NCBI RefSeq assembly: GCF_003319185.1
Contig: NZ_QOHJ01000003.1
Span: forward strand, 124,001-188,000
From: Blastococcus sp. TF02A-30
GTDB taxonomy: Bacteria; Actinomycetota; Actinomycetes; Mycobacteriales; Geodermatophilaceae
Length of the DNA: 64,000 bases
Direction: 5' to 3'
The position numbers were made by a program, and so were the translations under genes. Numbering within the stretch: the stretch's first letter is position 1; every line of letters starts with the position of its first letter. Of the stretch, positions 25,688-34,335 are shown one piece after another. The notes under the pieces were generated by a model, which saw only the letters and a list, made by a program, of their open reading frames with translations, had not been told where the DNA came from and ran no database searches.

Positions 25688-26060
25688 GGTGGAGGTGGCG
25701 GGAATCGAACCCGCGTCCTTCGACGCATGACCAGGGCTTCTCCGAGCGCAGTCCGCTCTGCCTCTACTCGACCCCACCGAACTCACGAACAAGTCGGTGT
25801 GACGGGCCCAGTCGCTGTTTGATGTCCCCCACGCACCCGCGACCGGTGCGAGGAGTCAGTCACCTAGCTGATGCCAGGATCCGGGCCGGTGACGAACCCG
25901 GGCTGACAGAGTCGCCTCGCTACTTAGGCAGCGAGGGCGAACTCGCGCTGACTGGAGTCGGCGCTTGTGTGGTTTGCAACGCGTGGTTAACGAGCTCATC
26001 GTTGCCTTCCTCGGCTCGCTTCCCCTGGACACCCGACCGAAGTCGAGACCATTCACCCCC
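25688..26060 (-). ncRNA. ssrA: Transfer-messenger RNA (tmRNA)
   Basis: 373 nt one-piece tmRNA. The 5' end GGGGGTGAATGGTCTCGACT pairs with the 3' CACCTCC to give a 7-bp acceptor stem including the conserved third-position G-U, and the T arm reads GGTTCGATTCCCGC. The tag ORF, 25962 down to TAA at 25926-25924, encodes ADSSQREFALAA. CCA is not fully encoded (ACC then C). With SmpB it rescues stalled ribosomes and tags the product for ClpXP-type proteolysis. smpB itself is in this window at 37822-38298. Confidence 0.95.
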
Positions 26061-26077
26061 TGTGTAGTTGTGCAGTC

Positions 26078-26108
26078 AGGGTAACGGCCCGCGCCAGCGG
26101 GATGTTCC
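26078..26108 (-). promoter_or_regulatory. Candidate ssrA promoter
   Basis: On the minus strand TACCCT (26083-26078) is a good -10 about 18 nt before the mature 5' end. Overlapping it, GGAAC (26108-26104) and GTT (26085-26083) are 18 nt apart, the layout of a stress ECF (SigH/SigE-type) promoter. Either or both could drive ssrA. Confidence 0.35.
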
Positions 26109-26169
26109 ACCCCGCGCCCGGGCGTCACCCGGACGACACCTGGCGGTAGCGAAAAGTTGTCGGGGTTCA

Positions 26170-26202
26170 AACTTGTACTCAGTTCAGGTTTTGCCCTACG
26201 GT
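26170..26202 (+). promoter_or_regulatory. Promoter and candidate TetR operator
   Basis: TTGTAC (26173-26178) and TACGGT (26197-26202) lie 18 nt apart. AACTTG (26170-26175) and CAGGTT (26185-26190) form a near-perfect inverted repeat around the -35, a likely autoregulatory site. A GTG at 26209 would be the first base of the transcript. Confidence 0.4.
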
Positions 26203-26262
26203 GATCACGTGACCGGGTTCTTCCAGACAGCGAGCGGCCAGCGCTGCGCGCTGTCGGCGGTC

Positions 26263-26841
26263 ATGGGGCTCCGCGAGCGCAAGAAGCTCGACGCCTGGCG
26301 CACCATCCGCTCCACCGCGCTCCGCCTGATCAGCGAGCGCGGCTTCGACGCCGTCAGCGTCGAGGACATCGCCGCCGCCGCCGGTGTCTCCCGCACCACG
26401 TTCTTCACCTACTTCCCCAACAAGGAAGCCGTCGTCCACGACCTGGACCCCGCGGAGCTGCAGCAGTGGCGCGAGCTCCTCGAGGACCCGCGGGACGGCA
26501 TGCCGCTCTGGGATGCGCTCACCGAGGTCCTGCTCGGGCTGGCGCGGCTGCTCGAGCAGCGGCTCCCCCTCCAGAAGCGGTTGTTCGCGCAGTCCCCCGA
26601 GCTCTGCCAGTCGTCGCGGGGACCCTGCGCCAGCTACCAGCCGGACCTCGAGGAGTGGCTCTCGCGCCGGACGACGGACGGCGACGACCTCAGGACCGCC
26701 CTCACCTTCAGCACCGCCATGGCCGCGTGCACCACAGCGATCGCGGCCTGGGACCCGGACGACTCCTACGAGCACTTCCGGGAGATCCTCCGCGACTGCC
26801 TGCGCTGGGCCGGCGCAGGACTCGCGCGTCCCGTGAGCTGA
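26263..26841 (+). CDS. TetR family transcriptional regulator
   Basis: 192 aa from ATG 26263. The N-terminal HTH domain (1-55: MGLRERKKLDAWRTIRSTALRLI, then VEDIAAAAGVSRTTFFTYFPNKEAVV) is canonical and MGLRERKK is a typical TetR start. The C-terminal ligand domain contains two Cys near SSRGPCASYQ. An alternative leaderless GTG at 26209 would add 18 residues. Located 139 nt upstream of, and codirectional with, an EmrB/QacA efflux gene, which it probably controls. Confidence 0.9.
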   Translation: MGLRERKKLDAWRTIRSTALRLISERGFDAVSVEDIAAAAGVSRTTFFTYFPNKEAVVHDLDPAELQQWRELLEDPRDGMPLWDALTEVLLGLARLLEQRLPLQKRLFAQSPELCQSSRGPCASYQPDLEEWLSRRTTDGDDLRTALTFSTAMAACTTAIAAWDPDDSYEHFREILRDCLRWAGAGLARPVS

Positions 26842-26980
26842 TCCGCTCGCGCACCTCCCGGCACTGACCCCGCCGGTTCCCGCACCGCGTCCAGCGACCG
26901 CGCACCGACGCCGGCCGCCGTGCCCCCGCACGCCCTCATCCCCCAACCACTGCGCTCCGCGCAGGAAGGACGGCGTAGCC

Positions 26981-28475
26981 ATGCCCGTCGACAGCCTGCC
27001 CACCCGGTCCGGCAGCACCGCGCCGGAACCCCCGCCCTCCGCCCCCGATCCTCGCCGCTGGCTGGCCCTGGCGGTCATCGCCGTCGCCCAGCTGATGGTC
27101 GTGCTCGACGTGTCCATCGTGAACATCGCCCTCCCCCACGCCGGCGCCGACCTGGGGATCACCACCGCGAACATCCAGTGGGTGGTCACCGCCTACACGC
27201 TGGCCTTCGGTGGACTGCTCCTCCTGGGCGGGCGGATCGCCGACTTCGTCGGCCGCAAGCGCACCTTCATCGTCGGGCTGCTCGGCTTCGCCGGCGCCTC
27301 CGCGCTCGGCGGCCTGGCCCCGAACCAGGAGCTGCTGTTCGCCGCCCGCGCCCTCCAGGGCGGGTTCGCCGCCCTGCTCGCCCCGGCCGCCCTCTCGCTG
27401 CTCACCGTGACGTTCACCGAGCCCCGGGAGCGCGCCCGCGCCTTCGGCGTCTTCGGCGCCATCTCCGGCGGCGGCGCGGCCATCGGCCTGATCCTCGGCG
27501 GGGTGCTCACCGAGTACGCCTCCTGGCGGTGGACCCTCGGGGTGAACGTGCCGATCGCGGTCGTCGCCGCGGTGTTCGCCGTCGGGCTGATCACCGAGAG
27601 CCGGGCCACGGGCGACCGTCGCTACGACATCCCGGGCGTCCTCCTGTCGACCGCCGGCCTGGTGAGCCTGGTCTACGGCTTCAGCAAGGCCGCGGAGGCC
27701 GGGGTCGGCTGGAGCGATCCGGTCACGCTGGCCTTCCTGGTCGCCGCCGCCGTCCTCCTGGTCGGCTTCGTGCTCTACGAGCGCCGCGCCAGCTCCCCGC
27801 TGCTGCCGCTGCGCGTGGTCCTCGACCGCAACCGCGGGGGGGTCCTACCTGACCTTCCTGCTGGTCGGGGCCGGGCTGTTCGCGATGTTCCTGTTCCTCA
27901 CGTTCTACTTCCAGGAGACCCTGGGGTACACGCCGCTGGAGTCCGGGTTCGCGTTCCTGCCGTTCAGCGGCGGCATCATCCTGGGCGCCGGCATCGTCTC
28001 CCAGCTGCTGCCCCGGATCGGCCCCCGTCCGCTCCTGGTCACCGGCCTCGCGCTCGGCACGGTGGGCATGCTGTGGCTGACCCGGATCGGGGAGTCCAGC
28101 GCCTTCGTCACCGACGTGCTCCCGGCCGAGATCGCGCTCAGCTTCGGCATGGCGATGGTCTTCGTCCCGGCCTCGAGCACCGCGCTGGTCGGGGTCTCCT
28201 CGCACGACGCGGGGATCGCCTCGGCGATGCTCAACACCGCCCAGCAGGTCGGCGGCTCCCTCGGCCTGGCGCTGCTGAACACGTTCTACGCGTCGGCCGT
28301 CACCGACCGCCTCGCCGAGGACCCCGCCGCCGGGCCGGGCGCCGCCCTGATCCACGGGTACCACGTGGCCTTCGTGTGGGCCGCCGGGTTCCTGGCCCTC
28401 GCCCTGCTCGTCGGGGCGGCGCTCATCTCCGCCCGGAAGGACGACCTCCCGGTCGAGGCCGCGATGGCGGTCTGA
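26981..28475 (+). pseudogene. EmrB/QacA-type MFS efflux pump split by a frameshift
   Basis: Two frames together encode a complete 14-helix DHA2 pump. The first part (ATG 26981) runs through LDVSIVNIALPHAGADLG, GGRIADFVGRKRTF and LLPLRVVLDRNRG; the second resumes with SYLTFLLVGAGLFAMFLFLTFYFQ and ends at 28475. The break is at a run of seven G (27836-27842); six would keep one frame. Without correction the first frame reads on into unrelated low-complexity sequence to 28540. It could be a sequencing error, a true null allele or slippage. Likely under control of the upstream TetR gene. Confidence 0.85.
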
Positions 28476-28517
28476 CTCCGCGGAGGGGCGGCACCACCGG
28501 CGTCGCCCCTCCGCCCG

Positions 28518-29666
28518 TCAGATCCAGTCGCGGCGTTTGAAGACGGCGTAGAGCGTGACGCTGACCCCCACCATGAGCACCAGCGCGAGCGGGTAACCCC
28601 AGGCCCAGTGCAGCTCCGGCATGTGGTCGAAGTTCATCCCGTAGACGGTGCCCACCAGGGTCGGCGCGAACAGGATCGCGGCCCACGCGGAGATCTTCTT
28701 GACCTCCTCGCCCTGGGCGATCGAGGCCTCGGTGAGCTCGCGGATCTCCTCGTTCTGCCGCTGCGCGACCAGGGTCGCGTTGACGGTGAGGATGTCGCGC
28801 AGCTGCAGCCGGAACGCCTCCACGCGCTCGGTGACCTGGACGACGTGGTCGGCGACGTCGCGCAGGTAGCTGCGCAGCTCCTCGTCGACGCCGTACTTGT
28901 CGAACCCCGACGTGATGGCGGCGATGATGCCGGTCAGCGGCTGCGCGGCGCGCTGGAACTCCAGCACCTCCTGCGAGAGCTCGTAGATGCGCCGGGAGAC
29001 GCCCGGGTCGCCGCGGAAGACCTCGGTCTCGATCTCGTCGATGTCCTTGTCCAGGCCCTCGACGACCGGCCGGTACCCGTCGACGACGGCGTCGAGGGTC
29101 GCGTAGAGCACCGCCTCGCTGCCCTTGGCCAGCAGCGCCGGCTCGCTCTCCAGCCGGCGGCGCACCCGGGACAGGTCCGGCGACTCGCTGTGCCGCACCG
29201 TGATGGCGAAGTCCGCGCCGAGGAACAGGTGCAGCTCGCCGAACTCGACCTCCTCGGCCGCGTCCAGGTACCGCGCGGCCTTGAGCACGACGAACAGCGT
29301 GTTGCCGTACCGCTCGAACTTCGGCCGCTGGTGGGCCTTGATGGCGTCCTCGACGGCCAGCTCGGGCAGGTCGAAGAGCTCGGCCAGCTCGCCGAGCGCC
29401 GCCGCCTCGGGCCGGTAGAGCCCCAGCCAGGCGAGCCGCTCCTCCCCCAGGTCCAGCTCGGCGCGGCTCTCGGCCGCCGAGTCGGGCGTGGCCACGCGCC
29501 GGCCGGCCGAGTACACGGCGTTGTCGACGATGCGGGCGCTCGGCCGCGGTTCGGCGACGACCGGGGGCACCGGCGGGGCCACCGTCAGCGCCGGGCGGGT
29601 GGCCGGGCGGGGACGGCGGGCGAGGGTGGACAGCGCGCTCAGCGGCGCGCGACGGCGGTCGGTCAC
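28518..29666 (-). CDS. corA: CorA-type magnesium/cobalt transporter
   Basis: 382 aa. A large cytoplasmic N-terminal domain (AWLGLYRPEAAALGELAELFDL, then DAIKAHQRPKFERYG) leads through a long helical stalk to two C-terminal membrane helices. The selectivity motif YGMNFDHMPELHW sits between them and the protein ends with the basic FKRRDWI. CorA pentamers carry Mg2+ inward. GTG 29666 has GGGAG 6 nt upstream. The 5' region contains a proline-rich leader ORF (29753-29803). Confidence 0.95.
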   Translation of the reverse strand: MTDRRRAPLSALSTLARRPRPATRPALTVAPPVPPVVAEPRPSARIVDNAVYSAGRRVATPDSAAESRAELDLGEERLAWLGLYRPEAAALGELAELFDLPELAVEDAIKAHQRPKFERYGNTLFVVLKAARYLDAAEEVEFGELHLFLGADFAITVRHSESPDLSRVRRRLESEPALLAKGSEAVLYATLDAVVDGYRPVVEGLDKDIDEIETEVFRGDPGVSRRIYELSQEVLEFQRAAQPLTGIIAAITSGFDKYGVDEELRSYLRDVADHVVQVTERVEAFRLQLRDILTVNATLVAQRQNEEIRELTEASIAQGEEVKKISAWAAILFAPTLVGTVYGMNFDHMPELHWAWGYPLALVLMVGVSVTLYAVFKRRDWI

Positions 29667-29672
29667 GACGGA

Positions 29673-29719
29673 CTCCCGGGAGGTGCGTGCGAACGGGGCA
29701 CCGGGGTGGGTCCCTCCCG
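29673..29719 (-). promoter_or_regulatory. Alternative pairing around the corA ribosome binding site
   Basis: On the mRNA, CGGGAGG (29719-29713) can pair over 7 bp with CCTCCCG (29683-29677), which directly abuts the corA Shine-Dalgarno GGGAG (29677-29673) and could otherwise fold onto it. This is a possible switch linked to the leader ORF just upstream. The complementarity is seen; function is hypothetical. Confidence 0.35.
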
Positions 29720-29752
29720 CGCAGCGCCGTCCGGGCGCACGACGGTGACCGG

Positions 29753-29803
29753 TTAGGCGACGGGAAGGACCTCGGGATGCGGACTGGGAGGTTCGCTGCG
29801 CAT
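29753..29803 (-). CDS. Proline-rich leader peptide upstream of corA (corL/mgtL-like)
   Basis: Short ORF from ATG 29803 to TAA at 29755-29753 encoding MRSEPPSPHPEVLPVA. A strong ribosome binding site (GGGAGGAGC) lies 4-5 nt upstream. Five of 16 residues are Pro and acidic residues alternate with them, like Salmonella MgtL, whose EPDP stretch makes translation sensitive to low Mg2+; Salmonella corA also has a leader ORF (corL). The corA start is 86 nt downstream. GC-rich DNA favours Pro codons by chance, so the assignment rests mainly on the RBS and position. Confidence 0.5.
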   Translation of the reverse strand: MRSEPPSPHPEVLPVA

Positions 29804-29994
29804 GGCTGCTCCTCCCTGTCCGCGCCCGCGTCCGTCGCGCGGGCCGTCGTCCATGGTCCCACGCGCGTGCCCGGGTGGGGCAGACACCGGGCTCCGAAGG
29901 GGTGAACTCCGGCGTCAGCCTCCGTGTCACCGGTCGGCTTCCGCCCCCGGTCCGCTCCTCGCTCGCAGAGCTCGCTGCGATGCTCCCGGCGGCG

Positions 29995-31611
29995 TCAGCC
30001 GCCGACGCTGCCGAGCACCAGGTCGACCAGCAGGGGCAGGAGCAGCACGATGAGGAGGGCGCCCAGGACGTCGAACGAGGCGCCCGACCGGATCATCTTG
30101 GTGATCGGCACAACGCCCGAGCCGTAGGCGATCGCGTTCTGCGGCGTGGACACCGGGAGCATGAAGCCGAACGAGGCGGCGAAGGTGGCCGCCAGCGCCG
30201 GCACGAACGGGTTGATCCCCGCAGCCACGGCCACCGGGATGATGATCGGGACCACGACGGCGGCCGACGCGGTGTTCGACGTCGTCTCGCTGATGACGAT
30301 GGCCAGGATGACGGCGAAGACCGTGATCCCGAACGTGCTGGTGAGCCCGAGGGAGTCCGCGGACGCCTGGCCGATCCGTTCGGCCAACCCGGTGCTGGCC
30401 AGCAGCGACCCGAAGATGATGCCGGTGCCGAACAGCAAGATCGTGCCCCAGTCGATCTTCGCGGCGTCGCTCCAGTTCAGCGTGAACTCCCGCGACTTCC
30501 AGTCGGTGGGCAGCAGGAACAGCAGCGAGGCGCCGAGTACGGCGACGATGCCCTCGTCGAGCCGGTCGCTGATCGTGCCGTAGAGGTCGGAGTCCGTGCC
30601 GGCGGTCAGCGCGATGACGCCGGGGAAGATCCACAGCACCACGGTGATGCCGAACGCGATGAGGGTGTTGCGCTCGGCCCCGGAGAAGGGACCGAGGTCG
30701 GCCCGCTCCTGCTGCACGTACTCGTGCACGCCCTCGATCCGCTTGATCTCCGGCTTGTTCAGCAGCAGCAGGATGACGGTCAGCGCCACGAACATCAGGG
30801 CGCAGATCGGCAGCGCCATGAGCATCCAGTCGAGGAAGCCGATGCGCTCGCCGGTCGCCTCCTCGATCAGCCCCCGGCCGATCAGGTTGGGCGGGCTGCC
30901 GACCGGGGTGAGCAGGCCCCCCACGCCGGCGCCGTAGGCCAGCATCAGCATCAGCGCGACGCCGACGCGGAGCCGGAGCGGGTCGAAGTCCGGCTTCACC
31001 AGCTCCTTGGCCTGGAGCAGCTTGGCGATGACCGACAGGATGCCGATCGCCGTCGGCAGCAGCATGGCCACGGTGGCGGTGTTGGAGACGAAGGCCGACA
31101 GCACGGCGGTGATGAACCCGAACGCGATGACCACCCGCGCGGTGGATGCACCGACCCACTTCAGCGACAGGATGAACATCGCGAAGCGGCGGGCCACACC
31201 GTGCTTGAGCATGGCCGCGGCGAGGATGAACGCGCCGATGAAGGTGAAGACCGTCGTCGAGCCGAAGGGCGCCAGGGCGTCGTCCGCCGGCACCACCCCG
31301 AGGACGACGATCGCGGCGACACCGATGAGGCCGCCCACCGGGATCGGCACCGGCTCGGTGATCCACAGGACGATGACGCCGAGCAGCACCGCGGCCAGCA
31401 GGTGCTGGTCCCGCGGCAGGTCGATCGGCACGAACGCGAAGACGATCGTGACCACCGGCGCCAGGAACAACCCGACGGTGCGGCGGGCCTTCTCGAAGCG
31501 TTCCTCGGCCGGGCTGAGTTCCTGCTCCCCCAGGCTCCGGTAGGTGGCGCTGCCGCGGAAGGCGGCGTCGACGTCGGTCCGTGGTCCCTGTGCCCGCTCC
31601 GTCGCGGTCAT
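29995..31611 (-). CDS. SLC13/DASS family dicarboxylate/anion transporter
   Basis: 538 aa with about eleven to twelve helices after a 45-residue polar N-terminus. Both SNT signatures of DASS transporters are present: AFVSNTATVAMLLPTAIG (about 175-192) and ISETTSNTASAAVVVPII (about 435-452), with TPVGSPPNLIG and LPVSTPQNAIAYGSG completing the substrate and Na+ sites. Likely Na+-coupled uptake of dicarboxylates. ATG 31611 has GGGGAGG upstream. Transcribed alone. Confidence 0.92.
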   Translation of the reverse strand: MTATERAQGPRTDVDAAFRGSATYRSLGEQELSPAEERFEKARRTVGLFLAPVVTIVFAFVPIDLPRDQHLLAAVLLGVIVLWITEPVPIPVGGLIGVAAIVVLGVVPADDALAPFGSTTVFTFIGAFILAAAMLKHGVARRFAMFILSLKWVGASTARVVIAFGFITAVLSAFVSNTATVAMLLPTAIGILSVIAKLLQAKELVKPDFDPLRLRVGVALMLMLAYGAGVGGLLTPVGSPPNLIGRGLIEEATGERIGFLDWMLMALPICALMFVALTVILLLLNKPEIKRIEGVHEYVQQERADLGPFSGAERNTLIAFGITVVLWIFPGVIALTAGTDSDLYGTISDRLDEGIVAVLGASLLFLLPTDWKSREFTLNWSDAAKIDWGTILLFGTGIIFGSLLASTGLAERIGQASADSLGLTSTFGITVFAVILAIVISETTSNTASAAVVVPIIIPVAVAAGINPFVPALAATFAASFGFMLPVSTPQNAIAYGSGVVPITKMIRSGASFDVLGALLIVLLLPLLVDLVLGSVGG

Positions 31612-31662
31612 GGCGCCTCCCCGTGCTGGAAGTGCCTCCGAACGTAGGGCAGGCGGCCCGCG

Positions 31663-32526
31663 TCAGCGACCGAAGATGCCCTGCCCGAAGGCGCCGTTCT
31701 CGGCGAGCCGGCGCGAGAGCCCCTTGCCGAGCTCCACCACCCGGGCGGTCTTCTCCGCGCCGAGCGTCAGCCACGGGTCGGCGGCCAGCGCGTCGGTCTG
31801 CACCTCGATGCGCGCCCGCAGCTCCTCCCCTTCAGCGGTCAGCCCGGCGTCGTCGAGCAGGCCGCGCTCGGCCAGCGCGCCGCAGGCGGCGGCCCACTGC
31901 TCGTCGCTCCACCCGCGGGTGGCCTTGGCGGCGGCATCGGTGAACCCCCGGCCGGTGGCGCAGTGGGTGATCAGCGCCTCGAGCCCGGTGAGCCCGGCGT
32001 GCAGCAGGACGGCGACGTGCCCGTCGCCGCGGTGCTCGCGCAGCAGCGACGCCCCGTGCCACAGGGCAAGCAGCGGCTCCTCGGGCCAGGGCAGGTCGGC
32101 GTGCCCGGCGAACAGCGGCCGGCCCTCGGTGGACAGCCCGTCGGCGGCCTCCCGCAGCAGCCCGGCCAGCTCGGGGACGGCCTCGGACGACGCGGCGTCA
32201 CCGAGCAGCCGGGTGAGCGAGGCGCGGGCGGCGTCCAGCCGGGCCGCGAGCACCTGCTCCGGCGAGGCCAGCGTCCACGCCCGCGGGATCATGTGCGCGA
32301 CCAGCGACGGCGAGAAGTTGTAGAAGGTCGCGGTGACCACCCCGGCGCCGACCGCACCCATCGGCGCCGACCGCGCGGCGAAGTAGGACATCCGCCCCGG
32401 CTTCAGCCCGAGCGCGCTGAGGTGCTCGTCCTGCTCCGGCGCGAAGTACAGCTGCGAGTGCAGCGGGTCGATCGCGCGGTGCGCGCGGCCGACGAGGGCG
32501 GGGTCGAAGTGATCGGCGCTGACCAT
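31663..32526 (-). CDS. SCO6745 family protein
   Basis: 287 aa, soluble, mostly helical. The N-terminal text RAHRAIDPLHSQLYFAPEQDEHLSALGL and YFAARSAPMGAVGAGVVTATFYNFSP is typical of the actinobacterial SCO6745 family, thought to contain a winged-helix-like C-terminal part (here ALAERGLLDDAGLTAEGEELRARIE). Function unknown. ATG 32526 is chosen: TAGGGT (32539-32534 on the minus strand) ends 7 nt before it, a leaderless start. Sits 10 nt after the GNAT stop but has its own promoter. Confidence 0.8.
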   Translation of the reverse strand: MVSADHFDPALVGRAHRAIDPLHSQLYFAPEQDEHLSALGLKPGRMSYFAARSAPMGAVGAGVVTATFYNFSPSLVAHMIPRAWTLASPEQVLAARLDAARASLTRLLGDAASSEAVPELAGLLREAADGLSTEGRPLFAGHADLPWPEEPLLALWHGASLLREHRGDGHVAVLLHAGLTGLEALITHCATGRGFTDAAAKATRGWSDEQWAAACGALAERGLLDDAGLTAEGEELRARIEVQTDALAADPWLTLGAEKTARVVELGKGLSRRLAENGAFGQGIFGR

Positions 32527-32536
32527 GCGCCGCACC

Positions 32537-33535
32537 CTAGCCAGTGGCCGCGGGCGGGAGCGGCACCGACCAGGAGACGCGGGTGCGGGCGGTGCCGAAG
32601 CCGAGGCCCTCGTAGAGGCGCAGCGCTCCGGTGACGTTGTCGCTGTCCACCTCGAGGGCGGCGCTGGCGCACTCGTGCCCGACCGCCTCCCGCAGCGCGG
32701 TGGCGATCATGGCCGAGGCCAGCCCCCGGCCGCGGGCCGCGGGTAGCACGCCGATCTGGCCGAAGTGCACCTCGCGGTACCCGCGGGCCTCGGTGTCGGC
32801 CTCGAACACCGAGGCGAGCACGTAGCCGACCACGGCGCCGTCCTCGAGGGCGAGCACGGAGAGGTCGGGCCGGAAGGCGCGGGTGCCGGTGAACAGCCGC
32901 CGCCAGGTGTCCGGATCCCGCTCGCTCGAGCCGTGGTGCTCGGTGAACGCGGCGTTGTGCGCCCGTCGCACCTCGTCGTCACGCGCGGCGTCGAAGGGCA
33001 CCAGGCGCACGCCGTCGACCGGGCGGGGCTCGGGCAGCGCGTGCAGCGAGCGCTCCATCGACCGGTACCAGCGCTCGGCGGTCAGCCCGGCGCGGGCGGC
33101 CAGCCGCTCCAGCGCCGGCATGGTGCCGTGCACCTCGACGACCAGGCGGGTCGGCACCTCCGGGTACCGCTCGGCGCGCAGCTGCGCGCCGCGCGCCAGC
33201 TGCCAGTCCAGCAGCGCCCGACCCAGGCCGCGGCCGCGCAGATCGGGCCGCACCCGGCCCTCGAGGTAGATGCGCTGCTCGTCGCGGTAGGTCGGGGAGG
33301 CCAGCACCGTCGCGTAGCCGGCCAGGGCACCGTCGTCGTCGGTGACGGCCACCCCGTCGCGGCGGAAGTCGATGCCCCAGCCGCTCCACCACTCGCTGAT
33401 GTCGTCGGCGTCGGGGAACTCGCCGGTGTCGTCCACCTGCTCGGCGGCGACCAGCAGGTCGGCCACGGCGGGGACGTCGTCGGCGGCGAGGGGCCGGGCG
33501 GTGAAGCCCTCGGGGAGGGACGGGAGGGCGGGCAC
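32537..33535 (-). CDS. Tandem GNAT-domain acetyltransferase (MshD-like architecture)
   Basis: 332 aa with two GNAT folds. Domain 1 has its acetyl-CoA loop at VRPDLRGRGLGRALL (about 95-109); domain 2 at IGVLPAARGRGLASAMI (about 262-278), with LEVDSDNVTGALRLYEGLGF as the C-terminal GNAT strand-helix. The two-domain layout resembles mycothiol synthase MshD, but the substrate is not assignable. GTG 33535 follows TAGCCT (33549-33544 on the minus strand) by 8 nt, a leaderless start. Confidence 0.85.
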   Translation of the reverse strand: MPALPSLPEGFTARPLAADDVPAVADLLVAAEQVDDTGEFPDADDISEWWSGWGIDFRRDGVAVTDDDGALAGYATVLASPTYRDEQRIYLEGRVRPDLRGRGLGRALLDWQLARGAQLRAERYPEVPTRLVVEVHGTMPALERLAARAGLTAERWYRSMERSLHALPEPRPVDGVRLVPFDAARDDEVRRAHNAAFTEHHGSSERDPDTWRRLFTGTRAFRPDLSVLALEDGAVVGYVLASVFEADTEARGYREVHFGQIGVLPAARGRGLASAMIATALREAVGHECASAALEVDSDNVTGALRLYEGLGFGTARTRVSWSVPLPPAATG

Positions 33536-33580
33536 GGGCGGAAAGGCTAGGGACGCCGGCCCGCCGGGGTCCACCCCGTT

Positions 33581-33949
33581 TCAGCGCACCCAGAGGCAGA
33601 ACGGGTGCCCGGCCGGGTCGAGGCACACGCGAACGTCGTCCTGCGGCTGGAACTCCGCCACCCGCGCCCCCGCGGCCACTGCCTCCTCGACCGCGGCCGC
33701 CAGGTCGTCGACCTCGATGTCGAGGTGCAGCTGCATGCGCGGATCGCCGTCGGAGGCCGGCCACACCGGCGGTACATGGTCGGCCTCGTACTGGAACGAG
33801 AGCCCCGCGCCGCCGTCGGCCGGCCGCAGCGTCACCCACTCCGGCTCGTCGTCGGCCAGCGGCCAGCCGAGCAGCCGCTGGTAGAACAGCGCCAGGCCCT
33901 TCGGGTCCGGCGTGTCCAGCACGGTGCCGGTGAGCAGGAAGCGGGTCAC
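33581..33949 (-). CDS. VOC family (glyoxalase/bleomycin-resistance fold) protein A
   Basis: 122 aa. Pattern VLDTPDPKGLALFYQRLLGWPL, LSFQYEADHVPPVWP, MQLHLDIEVDDLAAAV and LDPAGHPFCLWV follows the paired beta-alpha-beta-beta-beta modules of VOC proteins. The metal-ligand-like His and Glu positions are only partly kept, so it may bind rather than convert a ligand. GTG 33949 overlaps the stop of the next VOC gene by GTGA. A tandem paralogue of the neighbouring gene; last member of the four-gene unit. Confidence 0.9.
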   Translation of the reverse strand: MTRFLLTGTVLDTPDPKGLALFYQRLLGWPLADDEPEWVTLRPADGGAGLSFQYEADHVPPVWPASDGDPRMQLHLDIEVDDLAAAVEEAVAAGARVAEFQPQDDVRVCLDPAGHPFCLWVR

Positions 33950-34335
33950 CGCCCCTCCTTCGGCCCGTGCGGGACGAACAGGCAGAACACGTGGCCGTCG
34001 GGGTCGGCGAAGATCCGCACCATCTCGTCCGGGTCGTCGTAGCCGCCGATCCGCTCGGCCCCCGCCTCGACCGCGAGCGCGCACGCCGCGTCCAGGTCGT
34101 CGACCTCGAGGTCGAGGTGCAGCTGCATCTGCTGGGTGCCCGGCTGCGGCGGCCACACCGGCCGGACGTGGTCGGCCTCCAGCTGGAACGACAGCCCCGG
34201 GCCGTCGCCCGGACGCAGCGTGGCCCACTCGGGGGTGTCGTCGCGGATCGGCCAGTCGAGCAGCCGCTGGTAGAAGCGGGCCAGCGCCCGGGGGTCGGGG
34301 GTGCCGAGCACGGTCGCCGTCAGCCGGATGCTCAT
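33946..34335 (-). CDS. VOC family (glyoxalase/bleomycin-resistance fold) protein B
   Basis: 129 aa, clearly paralogous to protein A: VLGTPDPRALARFYQRLLDWPI, LSFQLEADHVRPVWPP, MQLHLDLEVDDLDAA, ADPDGHVFCLFVP. Its ATG overlaps the stop of the MFS gene by ATGA, and its stop overlaps the start of VOC A by GTGA. Substrate unknown; the duplication suggests either a heterodimer or divergent ligands. Confidence 0.9.
   Translation of the reverse strand: MSIRLTATVLGTPDPRALARFYQRLLDWPIRDDTPEWATLRPGDGPGLSFQLEADHVRPVWPPQPGTQQMQLHLDLEVDDLDAACALAVEAGAERIGGYDDPDEMVRIFADPDGHVFCLFVPHGPKEGR

Noticed and set aside
25577-26067. Plus-strand frames across the tmRNA containing text like GGGGNRTRVLRRMTRASP
   Set aside because: This is the well-known spurious translation of the antisense of a tRNA-like T-arm and tmRNA; the RNA gene explains the conservation.
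29667-29803. M-box or other Mg2+ riboswitch before corA
   Set aside because: The region has only short possible stems and none of the conserved riboswitch cores; the leader ORF is the better explanation.
33581-34335. Single VOC protein split by a frameshift
   Set aside because: Each half has its own start, stop and complete VOC pattern; they are tandem paralogues overlapping by 4 nt.
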